A DNA stretch of 64,000 bases from assembly GCA_027604705.1 (NCBI GenBank), contig JADHYV010000017.1, positions 124,001-188,000 of the forward strand. The letters are read 5' to 3'. The stretch comes from Allomyces arbusculus. Taxonomy: Eukaryota > Blastocladiomycota > Blastocladiomycetes > Blastocladiales > Blastocladiaceae. This document shows positions 1 to 10,719 of this stretch, piece after piece. Position 1 is the stretch's first letter. Each line of letters starts with the position of its first letter. The notes under the pieces are model-generated. The model ran no database searches. It was not told the DNA's origin and saw only the letters and a list, made by a program, of their open reading frames with translations. The position numbers and the translations under genes were made by a program.

Positions 1-1855
1 GGCCGTCAAGACGTCAGACACGGAGCGCGCGCACGCGTCGGTCGGACGAGTGCGTCGTGATGCAGCCGACGGCAGGAACGGACAGGCGGCAGCACAGAGA
101 GCCGGAGAAGAAGGGGACCGAGAGAGAGCGGGTACCGGCCCCGTTTTCGCTCGACCTTGACTGCGAGCCCCAGCAATCGCCAAGTCCACTCTGCCCCGCC
201 TCGTTACGTAGCAGGCGTGTGAACGCGAGCAGGCGCGCAAGCTTCGAACCGCCGCGATGTGCGTGCGGGTGCGTGCTGCGAACAGGAGGCACGGCCGACT
301 GGCACGAGTCACGAGCTGTGGGCCGAGAGCGCCAGGTTGAGGGAACACGGAACAGGCCGACCGTACAGAACGAACGAACGACCAGGCGCGCGCGTGCTCG
401 GCACGGGAGAGAGAGGGAGCGGCGGAGGGTGGGGAGGGCGGGATCGGATCGCGGCTGCGTTCGGCGCGAGAGGAGATTTTTCGGACGTGCGGGCGGGCGC
501 ACGCGCGCGAGACGGGGTCGTGCCAGGGGCAGGGCGGCAGCAGGTGACGGTGCGGGCGCGAGCGGGAGAGAGGGCAGTCGGCGGGCGTCGGGCACCGCGG
601 CGCAGAGTGGGGCCGCGACCGCACCGAGGCGCGCAGGGTCCGTCCGGGCCACGAGCGAGCGTGCGGCGGCGGCCGGAGAAGCTGGTGGGAACGGCGCTCG
701 ACGAGCGCGCCATGGCCGCGACTCGCACGGTCACGTCTCCCATCGCCACCTTGCTGGATCGCCCCGCCCTCGCTCCTTCTCTCTCCACTCCGGTATGACG
801 ATGACCAACAGCACGCTCCACGGCGCCCCCCGCCGTAGCCGTGAGCGCCGTATTCTTGATTCAACTCGACGGTTGACACGAGCAGCAGCAACCGCAACAG
901 CGCGACGAGTTCATGGTGTCGAGCCTGCAGCATGACGACGAGGCAACCGGCACGCGCTTGTGTGGCCACCGACGACGGAAGGGTCAACAGGAATTGTGCG
1001 TGCAGGCGACCGTCTCGAACTCGTCGTCGTCGTTGATGCCGTCGGGTTGCAGGCTGTCGATCCGTGTTCGCAGTGGAGCCAACCGCGCGACTGCCAATCG
1101 CCGGGCCAAGGCCGCGGTTCCGTCTTACCGCTGCTGGCTCCAACACGATTCACCCGTGCCGGCACCAGTGCCTCGACTCGTGTTGCCAGTCACCTCCAGT
1201 TCCTGCTCGTACCGGTCGATTCGCGGTCAGGTCGACGGTACGCCACACACCGCGGCGGCACGATCAGAGGATCCAACGTACCGTGTCCTCGTCGCTGTTC
1301 TCGCCCTCGGCCTCGCGGGCTCGTCAGTCCCCTTGCTCGGTGCGATCACGGCGGTCATGGCCGTACTGCTGCTGCGGGAGCGGGGTGCGCGGTACGCTCG
1401 ACGCGACCAGAAAGGGCACAACCACGACCGCGTCGCCATTCCGCTCCTTCTTCGCCCAAAAGGGCGGACCCCGGCGCCACGAACGCCGCCTGCGTGCGGC
1501 TTGGCCGCTGGCTTGCATGGCCGTGTGCCGCTTTTTTGCAGGTCGCTTACCACCACCACCACGACATCGATGTAATTTCATTTTTTCATTAATTTGACGG
1601 GACTTTGATTGCTGTCTCAAAAATATCATTCCAGTCACTGCTCTTGTTTACGCTGTTTACGCCAGAGTCGGACGCCCTCTCTTTCGCTGTACATTGGCTG
1701 ACCGCTGCCGCTGGCAGCTGCCGAGTAGCTCGAACTGTTATCGCGTTGGAGACGCAAGGGAACACGACATGATGTGACACCCGACATGGCTCAAATGCAC
1801 ACCCGTGTTTTTTTTTCCACCCCACTTGACTTGCGGCCCTTGGCCCTCTGCGCCT
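1..1855. other. Left-edge region without a supportable gene
   Basis: Open frames run through this stretch on both strands, but their translations are Arg/Pro/Ala-rich and look like by-products of high GC. A short frame starting at 712 ends just before a GT and could be a first exon, but I could not find a continuation. A plus-strand frame around 1280-1440 contains a hydrophobic stretch followed by basic residues, without any recognisable family. The right end is presumably the 3' flank of the NOC4 gene. Confidence 0.4.
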
Positions 1856-3979
1856 CTAAAACGAAAACAATTCGTCGATCGGCTCGCCCTCGCGCACGAG
1901 CGTGCTGGAGATCTCGTAGTTGAGTGGCGGGGTCTTCTTGAGCGACGCAACGTGCACGGTCTCAAACAGCTACAGTGCAGATGGCCGCCAGTGAGCGCGT
2001 GGATCCGGGAAACAGACAATCAATGGGCAATACGTACGTTCTGGTACGTGTAGTCGAGGAAATCCTCGAGGTTGTACCCGGGCTTGGTCATCTTGTCCTG
2101 GAAAATGCGCGCGACCGTGGCGATATTCGGGAAGTAGTGCGACTGCAGCGAGACCACTTCCCACAGCGAACTGTCGAGTGCGCGCGCCTTGGCCGGGTCC
2201 TCTTCGTTCATGTCGAACGGGTCGTTGTCCACGTTGACTGTCGACAATAACGAAAGGAGGAATGAGTTTCTCACCGCTCGGCTCGCTCACCGAGACAAAA
2301 GAGCATACCCGTATCGACACGATGGATCAGGACCATGCATTGCGGGTGCTGCTTGAGCATGTTGTAGACAAACGGCAGCGTGATCAGGACAGCAGCGGGT
2401 GGCGCGTAGAGCGCCAGCCGGCACATTTTCTTAATGAACGCCGCGACGAGGTAGACGGGGATATGTCTGGTGGAGAAGCACGATCAGCGCGTCAGTAACC
2501 ATGCTCGACCAGCACAGCAGCGCGAGAGCCGCGAAAGCAACAAGCGCACAACGCACGTTGATTGCATGAACAGGTTAAAGAGACGGAAGAAGCGTGAGCG
2601 GTACTTGACGTGAAACAGGTTGCGATCGAACAGGTTGTAAAGCTTCTTGTAAAAGTCGGGATAGTCGCTAGTGTTGAGCATCGTCAGTCGGGCACCCCTT
2701 CACCGTGTCCCATCCGCCAACCGAAAATGAAAACAGGGAGTAACGTACAGGTTATGCTCGGCAATCAGCGTAAACACGGCATGCAGCGCGAGCAAACTCG
2801 TACTGCCGCCCTGATCATAGCTCTCCGTCAAGAAAGTCATGAGCAGCCGCGGGTCGGTCATGTTCGGGATAATCCGGGCGTTCATGAGCATCAAGATCTT
2901 CTTGTAGAGCGCCGGCGTCAGCGGCAGCCGCAGGTAGCTGATGACAAAGTCGGTGAACGCGCGCTTGTGCTTGACAGCGCCGAGCACGAGGTGCTTGTCG
3001 GGAATCAAGTCGCGTGGGAGCATAAACTTGGTCAGCGCGTCGTTGTTGGCCGGCATTCGGTCGAGCTTTTCCAGGACAAAGTAGGCGTTTTGCGCGAACC
3101 GGCCGAGCGTCGTGTCGACCCGGTCCGGGTCATTGTCGGTCTCGGCTGCGTCGTCGCGGTGCAGCGCGCGCTTGCGCTTGCGCAATGCCGGCGCCGCTGA
3201 GGAACCGTCTTTGAGCTCGTTCTGGATCAGCTTGGTCAGGTTCTTGAACAGGTAGAACCGCACGTCGTCCTTTTCGAGGAGCAGGTCGAGCACGTCGCGC
3301 GTGAAAACGGTCGACCACTCGCGCGCCATGAAAATGCGGTGTACAATCTGGATGAAGAAAACGTTGTCGAAGATGGTGGCCGGGTCGAGCTTTTGCAGGT
3401 CGGCCGAGGAGACAGCCGTCAGGTCGAGCAGCAGCTTGACGACAGCGACTTGCAGCGAGACATCGTCCGTGTCGACCAGGTCGAGCAGCCGGGCCACAAA
3501 ACTCTGGTACTGCTTGCGCAGCCAATGTGCGAGCTGCGCGGCGACGGCATCAGTTGATGTGGCCGCGGCTTTGGTCATGGCGCCCTTGTCGTGGAAGTGC
3601 GCGAACAGGCGTCGCTGCGCGTGGATCGCAGCGTAGATGACGCGGTGCGGGTACGAGTCCTGGACAGCATGGCGGATGAGTCCCGGTCTCGATCACGGTT
3701 CGCAGCGACTGCATGTACCCCAGCGAGCTTGGCAATCTTGACCATATTGTTGATGTTGGCATTGGACAAGAGGACGGCGCGCTCGAGCGAGCGCACTTCG
3801 TTGACGAGCTCCGTAATGTCCTCCTTGGAGTGCTTCTTGAGCGCCTGGATTTTGTCGAAAATTGGATCGTCTGGTCAGGACATGTTGCAGCTGATTTGGT
3901 CTTGAAGCTGGCTGTCAAACTTGACGCATACCCCGGCATCCTTGGCCGGCAGTGAAGATGGTTTCGCAGTTTTGGTCAT
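1856..3979 (-). CDS. NOC4: Nucleolar complex protein 4 (Noc4/Utp19), small-subunit ribosome biogenesis
   Basis: Noc4 pairs with Nop14 in the nucleolus for maturation and export of 40S precursors. Seven exons (3979-3932, 3844-3719, 3659-2749, 2667-2557, 2466-2309, 2237-2038, 1969-1856) give 555 residues, close to yeast Noc4. All exon phases agree. The C-terminal CBF/Mak21-type helical domain is clear: the motif AEHNLDYPDFYKKLY is restored only by joining exons 3 and 4, and STHIPVYLVAAFIKK only by joining exons 4 and 5. SHYFPNIATVARIF follows near the end. The N-terminal exon (MTKTAKPSS) is the least certain part; it was chosen because its donor phase fits the acceptor at 3845. An in-frame ATG lies upstream at 4072. 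The gene is head to head with the mL50-like gene, about 390 bp apart. Confidence 0.88.
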
Positions 3980-4369
3980 AATTAATGCTTCAACTGTTGC
4001 GTGTTGTCGAATCAAATCGTCTTCAACGTGTCCGCGGTGGTGCTGCTCAGCGACAACGATCACGACTGACATTGTTGATTCGCATCACATGAGCGCGAAT
4101 GACTGGTTGTTAGGTCGTCCGCCCTCTGTTTGATCAACCCGTCCTCTGCAGTTTGCTGCTCCTGAGCAAGCTTTGCGAGAATCTGACCAGCGACCAGTAC
4201 CAGCAACGGCCAACCGCCACGAAAGAACCAGCAGCTCGACAACTTGTCGCATCGTCGTTCTCGCCTCGCACTCGACTGTTCCAGCATTGGCCGCTTGTTC
4301 AAGCCATTGACATTGCGATCCGGCCCAACCGCCAATACAACAACCCAACCAACTACCAATCCATTTACG

Positions 4370-5162
4370 ATGCTCCGGGTTCACCACATTGCCAAGCGGT
4401 CATACGCGACGGCGGGCGGCGCCTCGCAGTTCGTCGGCGGGTGGACGGACCGGTTCAAGAAGTTCCTGAACCGCGCTTCGGACAAGCAGACCGAGAGCGC
4501 CGACAAGCCCGCGACCGAGACCAAGGAGGAGGCCAAGGTCGCGTCGGACGAGGAGAAGATGCGCAAGGCCGCGACGTTTGCCGTGCGCGAGGCGCGCCGC
4601 AAGGCGATGTTGCAAAAGCAGGAGGAAAAGCGTGCGCGGTGCGTTGTCCTCCGCCGCACGGATGCACGAGAACGCCCACAATTTGGGTGGACGATGTTGG
4701 CTGACGCATGTTGGTGGCCCGGATCGTAGTGAAGCGGCAGCCAAGATCGCGGCCATGTCGTTGCCGGAAGCGGTCAAGGCCGCGCTCACCACCGCGGGGC
4801 TCCCGTCCGAGGACTTGCGCGCGGTCGCACTTGATGATTTGGCGGTCAAGGGCAAGGTATACTTGCGGAATTCACGCTTTCATGGCGATTGTGTCTGCCG
4901 ATCGTGTCGACTGACGTTGCGCACATAGGTTGTCGCAAGCTTCATGGAGAGCAGTCAAGTCCTGCTGAGCCATTCCGAAATCACGCAGATCCAGACGGCC
5001 GCAGACCTGTTGCGCATCGGCTCGTTGCCACGCGCCCCGATCATCAAGCACCCGGTCGCCAAGTGGTTCTTGGACCAGCAGGCGGCTAAGCAGTTGCCCC
5101 CAAACGTGATGTTTGTGCCGTTCAACAAGTCCAAGAAGCTCGAGCTGCGCAAGTTGTACTAG
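4370..5162 (+). CDS. Probable mitochondrial large-subunit ribosomal protein mL50
   Basis: Three exons (4370-4638, 4730-4856, 4929-5162) give 209 residues. The start MLRVHHIAKRSYATA is rich in Arg and hydroxyl residues without acids, a typical mitochondrial presequence with a likely cleavage near residue 15. A long charged Lys/Glu/Ala helix follows (about residues 40-100). The C-terminal half reads like the mL50 fold: a KGKVVASFMESSQ helix, a SEITQIQTAADLL segment and a QLPPNVMFVP tail. The family call is from memory of mL50 patterns and is moderate; another mitochondrial ribosome-associated protein is possible. The first intron is 91 nt and the second 72 nt, and both keep the frame. The gene converges on HEM14 across about 170 bp that contains a TATATAAAT run near 5265, presumably 3'-end signals. 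Confidence 0.55.
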
Positions 5163-5334
5163 TCAGGTCGTGTTCTATTGATTTGAATTTAGTTATCCGT
5201 TATTGTCATGTTTTTCCTTCCTGTTTTTTCTGCCGTGGTCGGATAGTTAGCACCCTCATGCATATATAAATTGCGTAGTGACAGCAGAGCGCGACCAGCA
5301 AAAAATATATTTACAGACACTGCTCACCACCGAC

Positions 5335-6966
5335 TCAGATCCCAGCCGTAATGCGCCGCGCTGTTTCCCAAGCGCTGCGCACGCAGTCATTCACGCCAAC
5401 ACCGTCGTACCCGCACCCAACGAGGTGCACCTTCGGGCCGACCGACTCGCGAAGCGCGCGCAACCTCTGCACATGTCCGACTCCGTACTGCGGAATGCAT
5501 GCGCTGTGCAAGTGCGCACGCACGAGCACAGGCTCCACGCCCGCGGGCACACCAAGATGCCGGCGAATCGCGGCCACAGCGCGGTTCGGCATGCTCGGGT
5601 CCTGTGCCGACGCAAACGCATCGCCCTGCATCATGACCGTAAACTTGACCACCTCGCCTTCGACTGCCGGTTGCGCGCGCGGCGTCGCGGCCGAGTCGTA
5701 AATGATGCCGAGCAGCGCCGAGTCAGTGGTTGGTCCACGCCGCGCCGACGCGAGCATGCCAAACCCGTTACTGCGTGCGGCCAGATCTGGGACCGAGTCG
5801 CGCGCAAACACGACGTTGACGAGCGCCACATTCACGGCGGGTTCATGCTCGCCGGCGCCTCTCAGACCCGGCAAGTTCGACGGGAGCCGGCCGACAGCGT
5901 GTCCCGGGATCGCGCAGACGAGGTGGTCAGCGACGACCGAGTCAGCTGCGTCCTCGGTGCCAACCTGGACGTCAAACTTGCCGTACGGCTTGGCATCGAG
6001 CCGCGTGACGGGCGCACTGGTGCGAACGTGCACGTCCATAGCCTCGAGCTGTTTAGCGAGCGCAGCCACGGCACTCTCGAGCCCGTTTTGGAGCGTGTAA
6101 ATGCTCGACTTGGTCGCGCGGTGCCACAGGTCGCGGAACTCGGGTCGTGCAGCGACGAGCTTGTCGAGTTCCACGCAGTCTTCAGGCGACATGGCGCCGG
6201 CGCCACGCATCATACCGAGCACTACCGACCCATACTGTTGTTCAGCGCGCACGAGGACCGGGAATGTGGCCTGCACGCTCAACTGGCGCGGATTACCCGC
6301 GTAGATGCCGTGCACCATGGCCGAGACGAGCGTGTCGGCCAACTCGGGCGAAAAGCGGCGCGATACGAGGTTGTAGATGGACTCGTCGTCGTCCTTGTCG
6401 GTCAGTGGCCGTGGCGGGCGCAGCATTTCGCGCATGGCCAGCGGGACGATGCCGTGCAGCGCCGACGACGACTGCCACGTCTTGATGAGGACCGACACGA
6501 GGCTCGACGGCATTTTCTCGATGCGGTCATTGTGCAAAACAAAGCGGTTCCGCGCACTTGGCGAGTCCTTGGCGATCATGATCACGCTGTCCTGCAACCC
6601 CGTGCGTTGAATCTAGCCAAAGACGGGCACGAAGACGGTAGTGAGTACGTGAACTTGCTCACCGTGCTCGAATTGCTGCAAAAGAGACTGTACCAAGTCC
6701 AGCGTGAGCGCGCCCTGCAGCCCAACGGGTCGCAGCGTTCGTGGACCTTCTTCGAGCACGATGGGCCCGTCATCTTGCTTGTTGCCGGCCTTTGAACCGG
6801 TCTTCGAGGGTAGCGCGACTTTGGTCGAGCGTATCCACCCGCCTACGCGCGGTGATGCTTCCAGCACCGTGATCTTGGCTCTTGGTAGCGCAGTCTTGAT
6901 GTAGTAGGCCGATGCGAGCCCCGAGATGCCGCCGCCAACGACGGCGATACGTGGTGCTGCCGCCAT
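5335..6966 (-). CDS. HEM14: Protoporphyrinogen oxidase
   Basis: This flavoenzyme oxidises protoporphyrinogen IX to protoporphyrin IX, the penultimate step of heme synthesis, on the inner mitochondrial membrane. Two exons (6966-6694, 6612-5335) give 516 residues. The FAD dinucleotide-binding motif GGGISGLASAYYI sits at residues 11-23, followed by the E in VLEASPRVGGW and by EEGPRTLRP, a PPOX hallmark. The intron starts after TLDL, and the joined sequence TLDLIQRTGLQDSV matches the family better than the alternative donor downstream. The C-terminus has the second FAD motif, VHLVGCGYDGVGVNDC, with Gly-Tyr-Asp-Gly spacing. No cleavable presequence is obvious, as in many eukaryotic PPOX proteins. 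The promoter side faces the BAR gene, 483 bp away. Confidence 0.95.
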
Positions 6967-7449
6967 TTTCGTGCTTGACGAAGAGTTGCAGCGCAGTTGA
7001 TCCTTGCTGCTGTTTCAAAGGTCGGCGAGAGCTGATTTTGAAGTGCGGGGGTCCGATGCGGGTTCTAATCGGCCGGGCGGCTGCCTTGGATGGTTTGCGG
7101 GCTGTCAGGCCGACGCGACGACCAAAACTCTGCATATTATTGATAGAAATGACAGTATCTGGCCCAATTTTTTTTTCAAAATGCCGATCCTTGCCCGTTC
7201 GTGAAAAACACAGGGTGAAACGCGCGCACCATCACCCGCCACGTTGGCGACACGGTCTCCCTTCTCCACAGTCCACACCAAATGTGGGCAGCTCGGCCTC
7301 CAACCGCGAGTACCACCGCACCGACGACCACGACCACGACCACCACGACCCCCACGGTTGCTGCACTCGCGTCAGACCCAATTCCGGACCCTCCCACCGC
7401 CCCGGCCCACCGCCACCGCCGCTTCCCGTCGCTCCCGCGCAAGCCCAAA
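6967..7449. promoter_or_regulatory. Shared upstream region of HEM14 and the BAR gene
   Basis: This 483 bp divergent intergenic stretch has an AT-rich core near 7133-7185 with a T9 run (7169-7177). On the right it has a GAC/CCA-rich stretch (about 7318-7360) that could be 5' UTR of the BAR gene. An in-frame ATG at 7282 would extend the BAR protein by 56 low-complexity residues. I see no defined binding site. Confidence 0.4.
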
Positions 7450-8662
7450 ATGGACCAGCTTCTTCTCAAGATCAACGGCCTCAGCACGCAGCTCAACCCG
7501 CTCACCAAGAACATTGAGCGTGGGTTTGGCCAGGTCAAGCAGGTATTTGCTCGCACGCGCGTGTGCTGCCTGCCAATGTGCTCGGCCTACGCGTCAGATC
7601 TGATCGAAGCCCTGCCGCCCATGATCCGACCTGCTTAGTTCGCGCAAGAGCGGCTCGGCACCGCGTCGAACCTGACCGAGCTGCCCGACGAGTACCTGGC
7701 GCTCGAGGCCAAGACCGATGCGATTCAGAAGCTGCTCGCGGCCATGCTCAAGGCCACGGGCCACGAGTCGCTTGTGCCGCAGGCCGTCACCGAGACCGTT
7801 ACGGATTTGTCGCGGACATTGCGCGCAGGGGTGGCGACGGCCGTGCCTGCCGTCCCGGGACTGTCGTCGTTCTTGCCGGCCGCCGTCGCGCCCTCGGCCG
7901 AATCAGAGGCGCCGCCGGCCCCGCAGGCCCCGTCGCACACGCTGGCGCGCGCGGCTGCAGCGTCGTCGGACGCTCTGGGTCAGGAGCCCCTCGGTGCGGC
8001 CGTGCGCAAGTTTGCGGCCGCGCAGGATGTGATTGGCAATGCTGAATTGGCGCTGGTATGTGTGGGGGTAGAGACACGAGTTCGAACTCAGGGAAAGGAG
8101 CTAACTTGTGCACTACTGCAGGAAAACGAGAAGCAGGCCAAGTTTGTCAAGCCCGTGTCGGCTCTGCTCAACGATCGTCTTGCCGCCGTTGCGGTTCGTT
8201 TGCTCTCGCTTTACACAGTATTCGACCGGCTCGCTCACTCCGTCCCGCGTGCCCATTTTCTAGCGCTCGCGCCGCAACGTCAGCACGCTCCGCCTCCAGC
8301 TCGACGCCATCAAGTCGCGGTTCAACTCGGCGACGCCGCATCGTGCCGAGGGCATGCAGGTCGAGCTTGAAAAGGCCGAGGACGCGCTGTGCGATGCCGT
8401 TGAGGAAGGCACCAAGCTCATGAAGGGTGTCGTCGAGTCGCCCGAGGTGATGCGGTACCTGTCGGACCTGGTCGCGGCGCAGCTCGCGTTCCACAAGCAG
8501 TGCGCCCATGTCTTGAGCGAGCTTGGTAAGGATTCGCGAATGGACACGACGCGTTGAGGCATGATACCGAGCTGACGCGATTCTGCCGTGTATGTAGCGC
8601 CGGAGATTGACGAGATGCAGGTGACGCAAGAGGCGCTCTACAACACGGCCAAGCTGTCGTAG
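7450..8662 (+). CDS. BAR-domain protein, GVP36-like
   Basis: Five exons (7450-7542, 7639-8055, 8122-8193, 8264-8525, 8598-8662) give 302 residues, with every junction in phase. The whole chain reads as a BAR domain: an N-terminal amphipathic segment (LLLKINGLSTQLNPL), then the family motif FAQERLGTASNLTELPDEY just after intron 1, long charged helices, and ENEKQAKFVKPVSALL in the centre. The relatives are yeast Gvp36 and similar BAR proteins that bind curved Golgi, vacuole or endosome membranes. The middle (residues 75-135) has an Ala/Pro-rich insert. The start at 7450 (MDQLLLK) was chosen because the segment upstream is Thr/Pro repeat; ATG 7282 is the alternative. Confidence 0.85.
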
Positions 8663-8994
8663 ACGGTTCATGGTCGCGTGTTGGCGGAGGTTGGTCGGAT
8701 TCACGTGGTGTTGTTGCTGTTTCGTTTTGGTCCTGCGATATTTTCGACCAGGGCGCGGAGCAGTCAAGGGCGCTCGTGCCGTCGTGAGAGCGCCCATGTG
8801 CAATAATCGTTTCATTTTTCCATTCTTGATTGTGAGGTGGTTGGTGGGTGGTTGGCGGGTGGTTGGCGGGTGGTTGGGCTGTTGCGAAGTTGCAAAGCAA
8901 AGTGAGTGAATATGATCCCGAGCCAGCCATCAAAACGTCGAGAGACTTGACTTGCATCCGCACCCTGCAACGCAACGCACGCGTCGAATCCACC
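8663..8994. other. Intergenic spacer with G-rich minisatellite
   Basis: This 332 bp spacer between two plus-strand genes holds the 3' flank of the BAR gene, an 11-bp tandem repeat (8836-8879, listed separately) and the promoter of the membrane-protein gene. I see nothing else. Confidence 0.5.
8836..8879 (+). repeat. 11-bp G-rich tandem repeat, four copies
   Basis: Four copies of an 11-bp unit (consensus GGTGGTTGGCG) lie head to tail, differing at one or two positions. The run carries many GG pairs spaced by T or C, so two-tetrad G-quadruplex formation on the plus strand is possible. It lies about 115 bp upstream of the next start codon. Confidence 0.85.
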
Positions 8995-10414
8995 ATGATT
9001 TTCGCCTTCGTCAACATCGTCGCCTTCATCCTTTGGCGACTTGTACCGCTCGGCCTACATGTCGCACTGCTCCCGCTCGCATTTGCCGTGTCGCGCGACG
9101 CAGGTCTCCATGTCGCGCTCACCTGGACCGTGATCTACATGGCCGAGGCCATGCTCGGCCACCTGCTGCCAGCTGCGCTCGCAACGCCGGTAACGATGCA
9201 TCAGCTCGATACACGAAAAACCAGACATGAACAAACCGATTGATGCGGAATTTGATGCGGAATGTGCCTAGGTTTCGGCTGTGCTCTCGCTCGCGAACCC
9301 AGTCGTCGCGGCCCTGCCGGTTTTGCATTGGCTGGGCGTACCCGATGTGTTGCCATCGTCCTTGGCCCACCCATGGGTCCTGGCCGCGTTTGAAGCCTCC
9401 ATGTACGGTGCCGGCTATCTTTTGGCGGTGCTCGAGGCGGTAGCGACTGTCGTCGTCATCAAGCAAGCAGGCGCGGCATTGAAGGGCGCGACAGACTTGC
9501 CTGACGCGGCCAAGGTACACATCTTGACCGTGATCTCGAAAAGGAGCCGAACGCTGACGTGCATATTTTACTGCCCCAGTTTGTCGTCACGGTCACAATC
9601 TTTGTCGGGTATTTGGTGTCGCTGTCCGTGTTATGGAACCATGCGCACGGGTGGGACGCGATCGCGGTCGTGCTCGTCGTCTTGGTGCTCCACGCCATGC
9701 TCGTCCTGATCCCGCTTGTCACGGAGCCGGGTGTCGACGATATTCCAGTCGCGGAGGGGTTCTTCTTGGTCCGCGGTCTTGACTCCCACAATTTCGGCTC
9801 CAACGCGTGCTTGACCTGACGTTCTCCCCGCACAGATGTTCTACGTCGCGTTCCGAATCGCCGTGAGCGCGCGCCCGACCACGTCGCCGGGCACCGAGTT
9901 TTGGACCATCGAGGCTGCCCAGCGCACGTCGCTACTGAGCAAGTACGTTTGTTTCGCTTTGCTCCACGTTCTCCACCAGTTCCCTTCTCACCAATCCCGC
10001 CACTCCGTGAACAGATGGGCGTACATCCTCGACCTCCCTGACCTCCCCGGCGTCCTCTCCACTCTCTCCGCCCTCACCTCAGCCCTCCCGACGCTGATCC
10101 CAATCTCCACCCTCGTTGCACTCGCGTACCGATCGGTGATCCTCGGCGCGGCCGCGGCCGTAGTCGACCGCGCGCGCGATACGTGTGCCACCGCCAGCAC
10201 GGCGCCCGACGAGGCGCGTGCCGCGTCCGTGTTCGCGATCGGGTCATGGCTGCTCGCGCTCAGCAAGCCGCTGCTGGTCGTGTGGTACGCGCACGCGCTG
10301 GTCGGGGTTGTGGACGGGGTTCAAGGGAAGGTGGGGCACGTGCAGTGGACAGAGCCGCTGGTGAGTGTGGCGATGTATGGGGTGCTGCTCATGTCGCGCG
10401 GGATGGCGGCGTGA
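8995..10414 (+). CDS. Polytopic membrane protein, family uncertain (weakly ICE2-like)
   Basis: Five exons (8995-9189, 9272-9514, 9580-9768, 9836-9942, 10015-10414) give 377 residues. There are roughly eight hydrophobic segments: the N-terminus (IVAFILWRLVPLGLHVALL), two around residues 65-110, a pair in exon 3 (FVVTVTIFVGYLVSL and AIAVVLVVLVLHAMLVLI), one after ILDLPDLPG, and two near the end. Few charges and the general layout recall fungal ICE2 proteins of the cortical ER, but I see no diagnostic motif, so this is a suggestion only. Intron 3 has a non-standard donor context (GTCCGC); an alternative donor lies near 9731. The stop at 10412 is firm. Confidence 0.6.
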
Positions 10415-10719
10415 GGTGGTCGGTGAATTGTGACCGGGCAACAGTGACGTTGGTTTGGGCTGACCACTGCTGTTCTCCGTTCTGCCCAGAGCTTGGGGTG
10501 GAGACCAAAATGCCGTAACCAGTGCACACAGGCCGCTAAGTCGAGCAGGAAAAATATGCGAACTCACGCTGCTATCCTCTGCCGTAGCGACTCATTGCCA
10601 TGCACTGCGACGTACGTATTGAGGCCAAAGTAGTGTCATTTGTATTGTTGAGAGAAAATTCCAAATGGCTGCAGTGCGGGATAAAAACGAAATGCGTCGT
10701 CGATGACACGCTCCCCCGC
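10415..10719. other. Convergent intergenic spacer
   Basis: This 305 bp tail-to-tail spacer lies between the membrane-protein gene and the exchanger gene. It has short A-rich patches (around 10548 and 10653) that may serve 3'-end formation. I see no gene. Confidence 0.5.

Noticed and set aside
57-935. 292-codon Arg/Gly-rich frame at the left edge
   Set aside because: It has no family, no splice continuation and an extreme Arg content typical of chance frames at this GC.
913-1575. Frame with a hydrophobic stretch (ALGLAGSSVPLLGAITAVMA)
   Set aside because: There is only one such segment. The surrounding sequence is His/Thr/Arg-rich, and three plus-strand frames are open at the same place, so coding cannot be argued.
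5278-6795. 505-codon plus-strand frame opposite HEM14
   Set aside because: It is an antisense shadow; HEM14 is unambiguous on the minus strand.
8085-8105. GTTCGAACT word resembling a tRNA T-loop
   Set aside because: It lies inside an intron of the BAR gene; no cloverleaf arms can be formed around it.
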